From JBEIFW01 sp046081125 (lineage in GTDB: Bacteria; Actinomycetota; Acidimicrobiia; Acidimicrobiales; Ilumatobacteraceae): a DNA stretch of 64,000 nucleotides. How positions within the stretch are numbered: position 1 is the first letter of the stretch; the number at the start of each line of letters is the position of its first letter. Where the stretch lies: the NCBI GenBank assembly GCA_046081125.1, contig JBJTVH010000004.1:68976-132975 (forward strand), written 5' to 3'. The notes below the pieces were generated by a model, which was not told the origin of the DNA, did no database searches, and worked only from the letters and a program-made list of their open reading frames with translations. Below are positions 16,368 to 25,156 of this stretch, piece after piece. The position numbers and the translations under genes were made by a program.

Positions 16368-17210
16368 TCAGGCCAGTCGGGCGGTGCCGTCGTCGTCGAC
16401 GCGGATCAGCCCGTCGCGCACGAGGCCCGCCACGATCCGGTCGGTCCGCTCCGTGTCGTCAGGCCACCCGGCGGCGTCGGGGATCTCGGCACGGCACAGC
16501 GGGCCGTCCCGCAAGCGGGCCACGAGCCGCCCGCGCCCCTGACGGTCGGAGCCTTCGAACCGGGACTGCCCACCGCTCACGAAGGCCGAGCCGGCCGCAG
16601 GGTCCGGATCGACATGACCGCCGAGGTGCCAGGCGCACTTCGCGCCGAGCGGGCAGACGACGCATCGCCAGGAACGCGCCGTGCAGACCTGTGCGCCGAG
16701 GTCCATGAGCACCTGGTTCCACGCCCATGCCTCGCCGGCCGGGAGCCATCCGTCGGCGACGGCCTGGGCCTCCCGGGCCGTGAGGCTCCGCCCCACCACC
16801 CGGGCGGCGACCCGGGCGACGTTGGTATCGACGACGGCCTCGTCGGCTTCGAAGGCGTAGGCCCGTACCGCACGGGCCGTATAGGGGCCGATCCCCGGGA
16901 GCGCAAGCAGGTCGGCGAGCGTCCCCGGCAGGCGACCGCCATGGCGATCGACACACGCGACCGCCGTGCGGTGCAGCTGCACGGCCCGCCGGTTGTACCC
17001 GAGCCCGGCCCAGGCCCGGATGACCTCGCCCACGGGGGCCGATGCGCACGTCGCCGGGTCTGGGAACTCGGACAGGAATCCCGGCCAGCGCTCCAGAACC
17101 CGAGCGACCTGGGTCTGCTGGAGCATCGCTTCGGACACGAGGATTGCCCACGGGTCTCGGGTATGACGCCACGGCAGGTCCCGCAGGCGTGCGAGGCCCC
17201 AGCCCAGCAC
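16368..17210 (-). CDS. mutY: A/G-specific adenine glycosylase MutY
   Basis: Removes adenine mispaired with 8-oxoguanine. The 280-residue protein shows VSEAMLQQTQV (catalytic Glu27), the helix-hairpin-helix LPGIGPYTARAV, VVDTNVARV with the catalytic Asp, and the 4Fe-4S ligand set C-x6-C-x2-C-x5-C in the CTARSWRCVVCPLGAKC stretch. It ends without the C-terminal NUDIX-like domain of E. coli MutY; a short winged-helix-like tail is present instead, as in several actinobacterial forms. The start is GTG 17210, nearly abutting the MaoC stop. Confidence 0.9.
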   Translation of the reverse strand: MLGWGLARLRDLPWRHTRDPWAILVSEAMLQQTQVARVLERWPGFLSEFPDPATCASAPVGEVIRAWAGLGYNRRAVQLHRTAVACVDRHGGRLPGTLADLLALPGIGPYTARAVRAYAFEADEAVVDTNVARVAARVVGRSLTAREAQAVADGWLPAGEAWAWNQVLMDLGAQVCTARSWRCVVCPLGAKCAWHLGGHVDPDPAAGSAFVSGGQSRFEGSDRQGRGRLVARLRDGPLCRAEIPDAAGWPDDTERTDRIVAGLVRDGLIRVDDDGTARLA

Positions 17211-17236
17211 CTCGGCTGGGTCGAGGGGCGGGACGA

Positions 17237-17746
17237 TCAGGCCCAGACGTCGGTCCCGTCGTAGGGGCGGCGACGCTCGGGGGCGGACGCCTTCGACCAG
17301 ACCATCACCTTGCGGCGGAAGTAGCAGACCTCCTTGCCGTCCTGGTTGAACGCCTTGGTCTCCACGGTCACGATCCCGCGGTCGCCCTTGGACGTCGGCT
17401 TCACCTCGAGCACCCGGGTCTCGGCGTGGATGGTGTCGCCGTGGAACGTCGGGTGCTTGTGCTGCAGCGTCTCAACCTCGAGGTTGGCGATCGCCGCACC
17501 CGACACGTCGGGCACGCTCATGCCCAGCACGAGCGAGTACACGAGGTTGCCGACGACCACGTTGCGGCCCTGCGGGGTCCCTGCGGCGTACCAGTCGTTG
17601 GTGTGCAACGGGTGGTGGTTCATCGTGATCATGCAGAACAGGTGGTCGTCGTATTCGGTGATCGTCTTGCCGGGCCAGTGCTTGTAGACGTCGCCAGGGA
17701 CGAAGTCCTCGAGGTGCCGGCCGAAGGGTCGCTCATGCGTGGTCAC
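17237..17746 (-). CDS. MaoC-family dehydratase
   Basis: The 169-residue hot-dog-fold protein carries the MaoC signature around D-H-L-F-C-M-I-T-M-N-H-H-P-L-H, with the catalytic Asp/His pair expected there, and HPTFHGDTIHAET near the middle. Such enzymes hydrate or dehydrate enoyl thioesters such as CoA intermediates. This is the stand-alone short form common in actinobacteria, sometimes annotated as mesaconyl-CoA hydratase-like. The gene starts at GTG and is followed by mutY with a spacing of under 30 bases; the two are probably only positional neighbours. Confidence 0.85.
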   Translation of the reverse strand: MTTHERPFGRHLEDFVPGDVYKHWPGKTITEYDDHLFCMITMNHHPLHTNDWYAAGTPQGRNVVVGNLVYSLVLGMSVPDVSGAAIANLEVETLQHKHPTFHGDTIHAETRVLEVKPTSKGDRGIVTVETKAFNQDGKEVCYFRRKVMVWSKASAPERRRPYDGTDVWA

Positions 17747-17758
17747 GAGCGGGCGAGG

Positions 17759-18979
17759 TTAGGGGGATTCCGCTGGCGGAGGCTCGGACGAAGACAGCAG
17801 TTCCACGGTGGGGTCAGGACGGCGGTGGCCGAAGCGCTCGGCCCAGTCGTAGATGCTCTCGCCCGACGAAACCACCTCCGCCGTCTCCCGCCGCATGCGG
17901 GCGAGCGCCCGCTGCCGGTCGATCTTCCACGGTCCGACGCGGAGCGTGCCGTAGGCGACGACACCGAGCGGGATCGGGAGCCAGAACGCAGCGATCCGGT
18001 ATATCGGTACGGCGATCGCCGCGGCAGCACCGACGGCGAAGAACGCCAGCATCGAGGTGAGCGTGAGTTCGATGACGCCGAGCCCGCCCGGAGTCACCGG
18101 GATCGCCGCAGCGATCATGGCGACGCAGAACGCGACCACCAGGCTGTCGGGTCGGACCGTCGAACCGAACGCATAGAGGAACACCCACAGTGACGCCGCG
18201 TCGAGCAGCCAGTTGAGCACCGCCCAGACGATCACGCGACGGAGCAGCTCCCGGTCGTTGATCAGCTCACGCACCCGATCGGCGAGGCGTCCGACCAGTT
18301 GCCCCATCCGGTCCTCGTTCATGAACCGCACCCGACGAGCGAGGGCCCGCACGGCGCGCTCGGCCTGGCGCTGGCCCTTGATCAGCCCGAGCACGATCGC
18401 TGCGAACGTGGCCAGCAGGAACACCCCGATGAGTGCGATCGTCACGTAGATCGGGCTGACCCCCGACAGAGGGATCGACACCAGCAACGCGATCCACAGC
18501 AGCAGGTTGAGCACGACGGCCGAGCCGAGACCGGCGGTGGCCAGTGCGAACCCGGCGTCGGCGCCGCGCACGCCGCTCAGCACGAGCAGCCGGTAGCCGA
18601 TCGCAGAACCGGCCGCACTTCCGCCCGGCACGGTGTTCGTGACCGCCTTGGTCGCCAACTGGATCCGCAACAGCGTCGGTACGTGGACGGAATGCCGGGG
18701 CAGGCAGGCCGCGGTCAGCTGCGTGTAGGCGACGAGCGCCGCGAACTGCAGACCGAGTCCGGCGAGGAGCAACAACGGATTGACTTCACTCAGACGCGGG
18801 AGCGCGTCGAGCGCACCGGCGAGCACGGGCGGCAGGACGTAGAAGAGCGCGACCACCAACAGCAGGATCCGAAGCGTTCGGCCGATCCGGCGCCGCACGG
18901 GTGAACGATTCCGAGCCGTGGCGGGTGCCTCGGCGGGCGGCGACTCGGCGGTCGCGACGTGATCGGGTCGACGGTCCAT
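17759..18979 (-). CDS. Flippase-like / LPG-synthase TM domain (UPF0104) membrane protein
   Basis: A 406-residue polytopic protein with about eight membrane segments, matching the lysylphosphatidylglycerol synthase TM-domain (flippase-like) family. Typical parts are TNTVPGGSAAGSAIGYRLL and IAAAIPVTPGGLGVIELTLT, the two glycine/proline re-entrant motifs. Members move or present lipids and lipid-linked sugars across the membrane; there is no synthase domain here. ATG 18979 follows a Pro/Arg-rich non-conserved stretch. No partner gene is adjacent, so the cargo is unknown. Confidence 0.8.
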   Translation of the reverse strand: MDRRPDHVATAESPPAEAPATARNRSPVRRRIGRTLRILLLVVALFYVLPPVLAGALDALPRLSEVNPLLLLAGLGLQFAALVAYTQLTAACLPRHSVHVPTLLRIQLATKAVTNTVPGGSAAGSAIGYRLLVLSGVRGADAGFALATAGLGSAVVLNLLLWIALLVSIPLSGVSPIYVTIALIGVFLLATFAAIVLGLIKGQRQAERAVRALARRVRFMNEDRMGQLVGRLADRVRELINDRELLRRVIVWAVLNWLLDAASLWVFLYAFGSTVRPDSLVVAFCVAMIAAAIPVTPGGLGVIELTLTSMLAFFAVGAAAAIAVPIYRIAAFWLPIPLGVVAYGTLRVGPWKIDRQRALARMRRETAEVVSSGESIYDWAERFGHRRPDPTVELLSSSEPPPAESP

Positions 18980-19061
18980 GGGGACGGACGGCCCGTGCCG
19001 GCGGCCCGGGGCGAACCTAGCGTAACCAGCCGCACCGACTCGCCCGGGCTGCCCGGGTGGC

Positions 19062-20096
19062 TCAGGCGACGGTTGCGCCACCGAGCACCCAGGTATCGGT
19101 CGGGTCGTACACGACGACGGCCTGCCCCGGGGCGACCCGACGGGCAGGCGACTCGAACACGACGTCGTCACCGTCGATCCGGGCCGCCCGGGGAGCGGCG
19201 TGGGCCGAGACCTGCACGAGCACCGGTCCGGTGGGGGCACCGGCCGACGACCACGCCCATCCGGCCACCCGGACCCGGTCGGTGAGCAGGTCGGCGGCGT
19301 CCCCGACGGTCACGACGCCACCGGCGACGTCGACGTCGACGACGTAACGCAGCGCGCCGCCACCGGGCAGGCCGAGGCCCTTGCGCTGGCCGATCGTGAC
19401 GAGTTCGACCGCCGGCACGGTGCCGACCGGGCGGCCGGCCGTGTCGACGACGGTGCCTGCCCGCAACGGGATCCGGTCGCCGAGGAACGTCCGGCGACCG
19501 CCCGTCGAACTGATGAAGCACACGTCCTGGCTGTCGGGCTTGGCCGCGGTCCGCAGCCCGAGCCGGGCCGCTTCGGCACGGACGCCGACCTTGGTCGAGT
19601 CACCGACGGGGAACAGGATCCGATCGAGACCGTCCTCGACGAGCACGTGCACCACGTAGCTCTGGTCCTTGGCCCGGTCGGCCCCGCGAGCGAGGCCGGG
19701 TGCACCGTCGGGCCGGGGAGCGATGCGGGCGTGGTGTCCGGTGGCAACCGCATCGAATCCGAGGGCGCGCGCCCGGCGCGTCAGCCGGTCGAACTTGAGA
19801 TGGCGGTTGCACTCGATGCACGGGTTCGGGGTGGACCCGGCGGCGTGGGCCGCCACGTACGGCCCGACCACGTCGCGGGCGAAGTCGTCCCCGAAGTTGA
19901 ACACCAGGTGGTCGATCCCGAGTTGCTGCGCGACGCGCCGCGCGTCGTCGACGTCGGACACCGAACAGCAGCCGGTGTCGCTCTCGCCGCCCCAGAGCTT
20001 CATCGTCACCCCGACCACCTCATGGCCCGCCTCGACGAGCCGGGCGGCAGCCACCGAGGAATCGACACCCCCGGACATCGCGGCGAGCACCCTCAC
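19062..20096 (-). CDS. mnmA: tRNA-specific 2-thiouridylase MnmA
   Basis: Adds sulfur to U34 of Lys, Glu and Gln tRNAs. The 344-residue protein has the PP-loop AAMSGGVDSSVAA, the cysteine motif NPCIECNRHLKFD, ATGHHARI, the second catalytic cysteine in PDSQDVCFI and GQRKGLGL. Both catalytic cysteines are present. Its GTG start overlaps the cysteine desulfurase stop by four bases (GTGA), so the sulfur donor and the tRNA-thiolating enzyme are made from one message. Confidence 0.95.
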   Translation of the reverse strand: MRVLAAMSGGVDSSVAAARLVEAGHEVVGVTMKLWGGESDTGCCSVSDVDDARRVAQQLGIDHLVFNFGDDFARDVVGPYVAAHAAGSTPNPCIECNRHLKFDRLTRRARALGFDAVATGHHARIAPRPDGAPGLARGADRAKDQSYVVHVLVEDGLDRILFPVGDSTKVGVRAEAARLGLRTAAKPDSQDVCFISSTGGRRTFLGDRIPLRAGTVVDTAGRPVGTVPAVELVTIGQRKGLGLPGGGALRYVVDVDVAGGVVTVGDAADLLTDRVRVAGWAWSSAGAPTGPVLVQVSAHAAPRAARIDGDDVVFESPARRVAPGQAVVVYDPTDTWVLGGATVA

Positions 20097-21238
20097 GGGG
20101 CACCCCGACGCAACTGGGCCACGGCCGAGGGCACCGCCGCAAGCGCTGCGTCGACATCGGCGTCGGTGGTGGTGACCCCGAGCGTGAACCGGACCGCACC
20201 GAAGGCCGCGGCCCGGGGCACCCCCATCGCGGCGAGTACGTGGCTCGGCTCCATCGCTCCCGAGGCGCACGCGGATCCACCGGATGCGCAGATCCCGGCC
20301 CGGTCGAGCAGGTAGAGCAGCGCCTCGTTCTCGATCCCGTCGATGAGGACGTGGGCGTTGCCTGCGGTCTTGGCCTCGGCCGGGACGGTCTCGACGAGCC
20401 CGGGAACCGACGCCCGCAAGCCGGCGACCAGCCGATCGCGCTGGGCGGCGACGCGTGCGACGGTCGCCGGACGCTCGGCGACCGTGCGCCGGAGCGCCTC
20501 GGCCAGGCCGACGATCCCGGCGACGTTGTGGGTCCCCGACCGCCGTTCGTGCTCCTGGCCGCCCCCGACGAGCACGGGCGCGACGGTGGTGCCGTCGCGC
20601 ACCACGAGCACCCCGACTCCTTTGGGACCCCCGAACTTGTGCGCGCTCACCGAGACGAGCGCCGCCGCCTGCGCCGCTCGGGCCACGTCGATCCAGGGGG
20701 TGGCGTGCACCGCATCGGTGTGGACCACGGCACCCGGGGTATGCCGGGCCACCGTGGCGGCCACAGCTTCGAGCGGCTGCACGGTACCGACCTCGTTGTT
20801 CGCCAACATCACCGCCACGACCCCGACCGGCGTTCCGGACCGGGCGAGCGCGTCGAGTTCGGCGGCGAGTCGATCGAGGTCGATCGTGCCCCGGTCGTCG
20901 ACACCGACGATTCGCCCGCCGGCCCGCTCGACGGCATGCAGTACGGCGTGGTGTTCGACGGCGGAGCACACGGCCACCCCTCCCCGGACGGCGAGCACGC
21001 CGGCGATCGCCTGGTTGTCCGCCTCGGTCCCGCCGCCCGTGAACACCACCTCGGAGGCTCGGCAGCCGAGTGCCTCGGCCACGCTGTCGCGGGCCTCGTC
21101 GATCGCGAGCCGGGCCCGCCGGGCCAGCGTGTGGGAGCCGGACGGGTTCCCGTAGTGGTCCCGCAGGTACGGGAGCATGGCCTCGAGCGCCTCCGGGCGC
21201 AGCGGCGTGGTGGCCGCATGGTCGAGGTACACGGGCAC
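20093..21238 (-). CDS. Cysteine desulfurase (NifS/IscS family)
   Basis: The 381-residue PLP enzyme begins MPVYLDHAATTPLRPEA. It shows SAHKFGGPKG with the PLP lysine and ASGGSACASG with the catalytic cysteine. It takes sulfur from cysteine as an enzyme persulfide. Direct coupling to mnmA indicates a dedicated sulfur supply for tRNA 2-thiouridine, though Fe-S assembly cannot be excluded. If the selenoprotein at 13362 is real, such enzymes could in principle also release selenium from selenocysteine, which is speculation. It is divergent from the methyltransferase gene over about 30 bases. Confidence 0.93.
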   Translation of the reverse strand: MPVYLDHAATTPLRPEALEAMLPYLRDHYGNPSGSHTLARRARLAIDEARDSVAEALGCRASEVVFTGGGTEADNQAIAGVLAVRGGVAVCSAVEHHAVLHAVERAGGRIVGVDDRGTIDLDRLAAELDALARSGTPVGVVAVMLANNEVGTVQPLEAVAATVARHTPGAVVHTDAVHATPWIDVARAAQAAALVSVSAHKFGGPKGVGVLVVRDGTTVAPVLVGGGQEHERRSGTHNVAGIVGLAEALRRTVAERPATVARVAAQRDRLVAGLRASVPGLVETVPAEAKTAGNAHVLIDGIENEALLYLLDRAGICASGGSACASGAMEPSHVLAAMGVPRAAAFGAVRFTLGVTTTDADVDAALAAVPSAVAQLRRGAP

Positions 21239-21271
21239 GGACCGAGACGCTACGTGCTACAACCCGGCCTC

Positions 21272-22021
21272 GTGCAGGGGTACGGACCGTCCTCGTACGG
21301 CGAGGGCATGGCCGAGGTGTACGACGACTGGTACGCCGACGTCTCCGACGTCGAGGCCACCGTTGCGCTCCTGCGCTCGCTGCATGCCGCCGGACCGTCC
21401 GGCCCGGTACTCGAACTCGCGGTCGGCACCGGTCGCCTCGCCGTACCGCTCGCAGCCGCCGGCCTCGAAGTCCACGGGGTCGACGCCTCACCGGCGATGC
21501 TCACTCGACTGGCGCAGCGACCTGGCGGCGACGCCGTCCACGCCACCCTCGGCGACATGGCCGACGAGGAGCCGCGAGGACCGTTCGCGCTCGCGTTCGT
21601 GGCGTACAACAGCCTGTTCAACCTGACCGCCGCCGAGGAGCAGGCCCGTTGCATCGCCAACGTGGCTCGCCGCCTGCTCCCCGGCGGCTGCTTCGTCGTC
21701 GACGCGTTCGTGCCCGAACCGACCTTCGGTGGTCCGGGCGAGCACGTCGCACTCCGATCGTTGCAGTCCGACGCCGTGGTGCTTTCGGTGAGCCGGCATG
21801 ACGGCGGCCACCAACGGGCCGAGGGTGCGTACGTGGAGCTTCGGGACGGCCAGCCCGTCCGGGTCCGACCCTGGGCGATCCGGTGGTCGACCCTCGCGGA
21901 ACTCGACACCTGGGCCGAGCAGGCAGGGCTCCGACGCGAGCACCGGTGGGCCGACATCCTGCGTCGCCCGTTCGACGAGTCTTCGGCCCACCACGTCAGC
22001 GTCTACCGGCGACCCGCCTGA
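21272..22021 (+). CDS. Class I SAM-dependent methyltransferase
   Basis: A 249-residue protein with a Rossmann methyltransferase core: MAEVYDDWYAD, motif I VLELAVGTGRLAVPLA, GVDASPAML for the ribose-binding acidic loop, and FNLTAAEEQARCIANVARRL before the GG-turn. The acceptor is unknown; the size and start resemble small-molecule methyltransferases. GTG 21272 is chosen, with GTG 21254 and ATG 21308 as alternatives. The promoter region shared with the divergent desulfurase gene is very short. Confidence 0.8.
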   Translation: MQGYGPSSYGEGMAEVYDDWYADVSDVEATVALLRSLHAAGPSGPVLELAVGTGRLAVPLAAAGLEVHGVDASPAMLTRLAQRPGGDAVHATLGDMADEEPRGPFALAFVAYNSLFNLTAAEEQARCIANVARRLLPGGCFVVDAFVPEPTFGGPGEHVALRSLQSDAVVLSVSRHDGGHQRAEGAYVELRDGQPVRVRPWAIRWSTLAELDTWAEQAGLRREHRWADILRRPFDESSAHHVSVYRRPA

Positions 22022-22139
22022 GCCGAACTCACCGAGCGTCACCAGATTGACCACCGTCTGACGCCAAGCGTGAGCTCCGCCACCAGCGTTCGGCCTGGCG
22101 CCACCGGATTTCGGTTCGGCGCCTATCCTGACCGTTGCG

Positions 22140-23126
22140 ATGAGTCAGCTGCGTCTCAACCCGTTGAACGGCCGGTGGGTGACCGTCGTCGCCGAACGGT
22201 CCCATCGTCCGAGTGACTTCGCCCCCCGGACGCAGCAGATCGAGGCCGATCCCCACCGACCGTGCCCGTTCTGCCCCGGAAACGAGGAGTCGACTCCTCC
22301 GGCCTTGGAGTCCTACGGCCGCGACGGCCGGTGGGCCGTGCGGGTGGTGCCGAACCTTTACCCCGCCTTCGTGGGCGACGACACCATGGCTGTGCGCAAC
22401 CTCGGCCCGGTGCACGTCCAGGCTGCGGCAAGCGGGATCCACGAGGTGATCGTGCTCAGCCCCGACCACGCCACGAGTTGGGCGGGGCTCGACGATCGCA
22501 GCGCCGGTCTCGCCATGGCGGCGTTGCGGGACCGGTTCGAGGGCCACGCACAGTTGCCACACGTGCGCTACACGCAGGCGATCGTCAACTACGGGCGCGA
22601 AGCCGGAGCGTCGCTGTCGCACCCGCACGGTCAACTGCTCGGCATGCCCTTCGTCCCCGGCGAGATCCTCGACGAGGAGCGTGCGTTCGCCCGTTTCGAG
22701 GGCGGCTGCGTGGTGTGCACCACGATCGAGGCCGAGCTCGCCGACGGCGCGCGGGTCGTGCTGGCCGACGAGCACGTGGTCGTGGTCGCCCCGTTCTGGA
22801 GCGGCGTCGCCTACGAGATGCTTGTCCTGCCCCGGTCCCATGCCGGACACCTGCAGGACGCCGGGCCGGCCGAGCTGGCCGGGTTCGGGCGGGCACTGCG
22901 CGATTCGCTGGCGGCCCTGCAGCGTGCGCTGGGCGATATCGCCTACAACCTGGTGTTCCACACGGCCCCGCACCATCACCGCGGCCCGTACCACTGGCAC
23001 GCCCACATCTGGCCGAAGCTGACCACGATCGCCGGGTTCGAACGAGGCACCGGCGTGATGATCAACATCGTCCCGCCCGAGATAGCGGCCGACGAGCTCC
23101 GAGTGGGCATCCGTACACCTGCCTGA
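22140..23126 (+). CDS. galT: Galactose-1-phosphate uridylyltransferase
   Basis: Leloir pathway enzyme exchanging UMP between UDP-glucose and galactose-1-phosphate. The 328-residue protein has CPFCPGNE (zinc cysteines), VVPNLYPAF, the active-site SHPHGQLLG with the His-Pro-His nucleophile, and a final HHHRGPYHWHAHIWPK. It lies 17 kb from galK and points the other way, so galactose genes are split here. ATG 22140 is clear. Homologues may be bifunctional toward other sugar phosphates, but the HPH motif and length favour GalT. Confidence 0.9.
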   Translation: MSQLRLNPLNGRWVTVVAERSHRPSDFAPRTQQIEADPHRPCPFCPGNEESTPPALESYGRDGRWAVRVVPNLYPAFVGDDTMAVRNLGPVHVQAAASGIHEVIVLSPDHATSWAGLDDRSAGLAMAALRDRFEGHAQLPHVRYTQAIVNYGREAGASLSHPHGQLLGMPFVPGEILDEERAFARFEGGCVVCTTIEAELADGARVVLADEHVVVVAPFWSGVAYEMLVLPRSHAGHLQDAGPAELAGFGRALRDSLAALQRALGDIAYNLVFHTAPHHHRGPYHWHAHIWPKLTTIAGFERGTGVMINIVPPEIAADELRVGIRTPA

Positions 23127-23170
23127 CCATTCCCACACTGCGCGTTGAGCCGAACTCATAGCGTGCCCGC

Positions 23171-24031
23171 GTGCGCAGAGCCCTCCTTGCCATCGCGCTG
23201 GTCACCGCCGGATGCGCCGGTGCGACATCGGCGTCGACCGACACCACGGGGCCGGAGGTACCCGTCTCCACCACGATCGACGAGGCCTCCGACCCGACGG
23301 TGCTGTCCGTCACGGTCCTGCCGGTCCCCACGGTCGTGACGGTCCCGGTCGCCATCACCGCTCCGTCCGCCATCACCGCTCCTGCGGTCGCCACCACCCG
23401 CGCTCGGCCGACGGCGTTCCAGCAGGGGGCAGCGGGCGCGTCCGCAGCCATTCCGGCCGCCACCGCCCGCACCCTTATCACGCTCACCGGAGGCAATCCC
23501 CAACGGTTCTGTCGCGCCGTCAGCCCCTACCTAATGGTGAGGGTGTTGATCGGGTTCTCCCTGCCCGCCGACCCGACCGACGCCGCGGTCGCGGAGCTGA
23601 TGTTCGGCCCCGCGCTCGCACAGCTCGCCGACGAACTGCTCGCCGGCTCCCCTGACGAACTCGTGAGCAGCCTCGAACCAATCGAGCGCCGCGCCCGCGC
23701 GGCTGTCACCGCCCTGCGCCGAGCTGGGCTGAGCGACGCGGTGATCGAGACCCTGCGCGACAGCGTCCTGTCCCGCACCACCTCCACGCTGAACGCTGCC
23801 TCCGGGGGCAACCCGGCCGATCCGGCCGTTCACGGGCTTCCACCCGATCAGGTGCGGGTCGCCGCCCGAGCGTTCCTTGCCGAGCAGGGTCCGTACGCCT
23901 CGCACCTCGCCCGTCTCGACGCCGTGGCCCCCGAACCCCCGGCGCCGGCGACGCTCGCACGGCTCGTCACCACGTGGACCTGCGTCACCGAGCTCTTCTT
24001 GTCCCACGGCGAGGACCACGGCGAGGGCTGA
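23171..24031 (+). CDS. Putative lipoprotein of unknown function
   Basis: A 286-residue protein starting at GTG, with a short hydrophobic leader and a lipobox ending at C15 (V-T-A-G-C). A Thr/Val/Pro/Ala-rich linker follows to about residue 90, then a mostly helical domain with two cysteines (R-F-C-R-A and T-W-T-C-V) and RRARAAVTALRRAGLSD. No family is recognised. The linker style is like those of PstS and PhnD in this window. It precedes the phn operon by about 90 bases on the same strand; the intervening repeats suggest that phnG has its own promoter. Confidence 0.65.
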   Translation: MRRALLAIALVTAGCAGATSASTDTTGPEVPVSTTIDEASDPTVLSVTVLPVPTVVTVPVAITAPSAITAPAVATTRARPTAFQQGAAGASAAIPAATARTLITLTGGNPQRFCRAVSPYLMVRVLIGFSLPADPTDAAVAELMFGPALAQLADELLAGSPDELVSSLEPIERRARAAVTALRRAGLSDAVIETLRDSVLSRTTSTLNAASGGNPADPAVHGLPPDQVRVAARAFLAEQGPYASHLARLDAVAPEPPAPATLARLVTTWTCVTELFLSHGEDHGEG

Positions 24032-24049
24032 GGGCCCGCCGCCGGCAGA

Positions 24050-24089
24050 GATCATCGGCTGTTCATCGCGCAGTCGGACGGCGGACACC
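24050..24089 (+). promoter_or_regulatory. Candidate PHO box upstream of phnG
   Basis: Four 7-base units at exact 11-base spacing: GATCATC (24050), GTTCATC (24061), AGTCGGA (24072) and GGACACC (24083). Against the actinobacterial GTTCACC unit they match 5, 6, 2 and 5 of 7 bases. The array ends about 30 bases before the phnG start. It is weaker than the pstS sites, and the third unit is poor. Confidence 0.4.
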
Positions 24090-24119
24090 TCGTCCTGAGG
24101 TGGGCGACACCTGGACCCG

Positions 24120-24563
24120 GTGAAGTCACGCCCTGTGGCGATAACCATCGAACGCCGGGCCGAACTGCTGGCACGCGCCGACGCCGACCGACTCCGCGCA
24201 CTGGCCGAACGATGTCTCGACGCTGCGTCGGGTGCACTGTCCCGTGCCGTCGAGGTAGGCACGATTCGGGTCCAGGTGCGAGAACCCGTCGTCGGCGAGC
24301 GGTTCCTCCTGACCGACGTGCTGGCCTGCCGGGCCGAGGTGGCTCGCAGCGGGCACGTCGGCTGGTCGGTCCGCCTGGGGTCTGATCGGGTCACGACGCT
24401 GGCCGCCGCGGTGTGCGACCTCGAGGTTGCGAGCGAAGGCCCGCTCTGCAGCGAGGTCGAGTCGCTGTGCGAGCGGACCGCCAGGATCCTCGCCGCCGAG
24501 CGCGCGGCGCACTGGATCGAGCTCGCACCGACCGAGGTCCGCTTCGAGGAGTTGGACGGATGA
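24120..24563 (+). CDS. phnG: C-P lyase subunit PhnG
   Basis: First gene of the C-P lyase operon. The 147-residue protein shows the PhnG pattern: RAELLARADADRLR at the N-terminus, then V-G-E-R-F-L-L-T-D-V-L-A-C-R-A-E-V and GHVGWSVRLGSD. With PhnH, PhnI and PhnJ it forms the core complex that attaches phosphonate to ribose triphosphate and cleaves the C-P bond. The start is GTG 24120 (GTG 24135 is an in-frame alternative). The stop overlaps the phnH start as ATGA. Confidence 0.88.
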   Translation: MKSRPVAITIERRAELLARADADRLRALAERCLDAASGALSRAVEVGTIRVQVREPVVGERFLLTDVLACRAEVARSGHVGWSVRLGSDRVTTLAAAVCDLEVASEGPLCSEVESLCERTARILAAERAAHWIELAPTEVRFEELDG

Positions 24564-25156
24564 CCGCCTCGACCGCATGGCGGCTGGCCCCGCTCGTGTC
24601 CCAAGCGACCTTCCGAACCTTGCTCGACACGCTCGCCCGGCCCGGCACGATCGCCCGGCTCCCCGAACCGTTCGGCTCGACGATCCCGGCGGTGCTGTGC
24701 CTCCCGTTGGCGTTGTCGGATCTCGGCATTCCGATCACCGTCGTCGGCGACCCCGATCGCTGGGCGGGCGATGTCGCACGCGCCACGGGCGCCACCGTGA
24801 CCGCACCCGCACACGCCTGGGCCGCAGCGGTCGTCGCAGGGTTCGAGCCGGCGTTGATCGAGCAGTTCGATCCAGGCAGCGCCCTGGAGCCCGAGCGTGG
24901 TGCCCGGTTGGCCGTCCTCGTCTCGGAGCTCGGCTCCGGACCGCTGTCGCTGTCACTGTCGGGGCCCGGGGTACCGGGCCGCCGCCACCTGCGCCTCGGC
25001 GGCGTCGCCCCGGAAGCCCTGCGCACTCTGCAGTCCCGCAACGCGTCGTTCCCGGCCGGCCTAGACGTCTGGTTCGTCACCGAGGACGGACGCATCGCGG
25101 CGCTGTCGCGCACGACCGAGTTGGAGGTCATCGAGGTGGATCCATGGGGTATGTAG
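24560..25156 (+). CDS. phnH: C-P lyase subunit PhnH
   Basis: The 198-residue protein has typical PhnH features: F-R-T-L-L-D-T-L-A-R-P-G-T, AVLCLPLALSDLGIPI and a C-terminal S-R-N-A-S-F-P-A-G-L-D-V-W-F followed by DGRIAALSRTT. PhnH is a non-catalytic core component of the PhnGHIJ complex. It overlaps phnG by four bases and phnI by 13 bases, consistent with tightly coupled translation of equimolar subunits. Confidence 0.9.
   Translation: MTASTAWRLAPLVSQATFRTLLDTLARPGTIARLPEPFGSTIPAVLCLPLALSDLGIPITVVGDPDRWAGDVARATGATVTAPAHAWAAAVVAGFEPALIEQFDPGSALEPERGARLAVLVSELGSGPLSLSLSGPGVPGRRHLRLGGVAPEALRTLQSRNASFPAGLDVWFVTEDGRIAALSRTTELEVIEVDPWGM

Noticed and set aside
22019..23158. A 13-base motif TGAGCCGAACTCA occurring on both sides of galT (22019 and 23146)
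   Set aside because: Repeated 13-mers are expected by chance many times in 64 kb, and no longer similarity or regulatory logic links the two.
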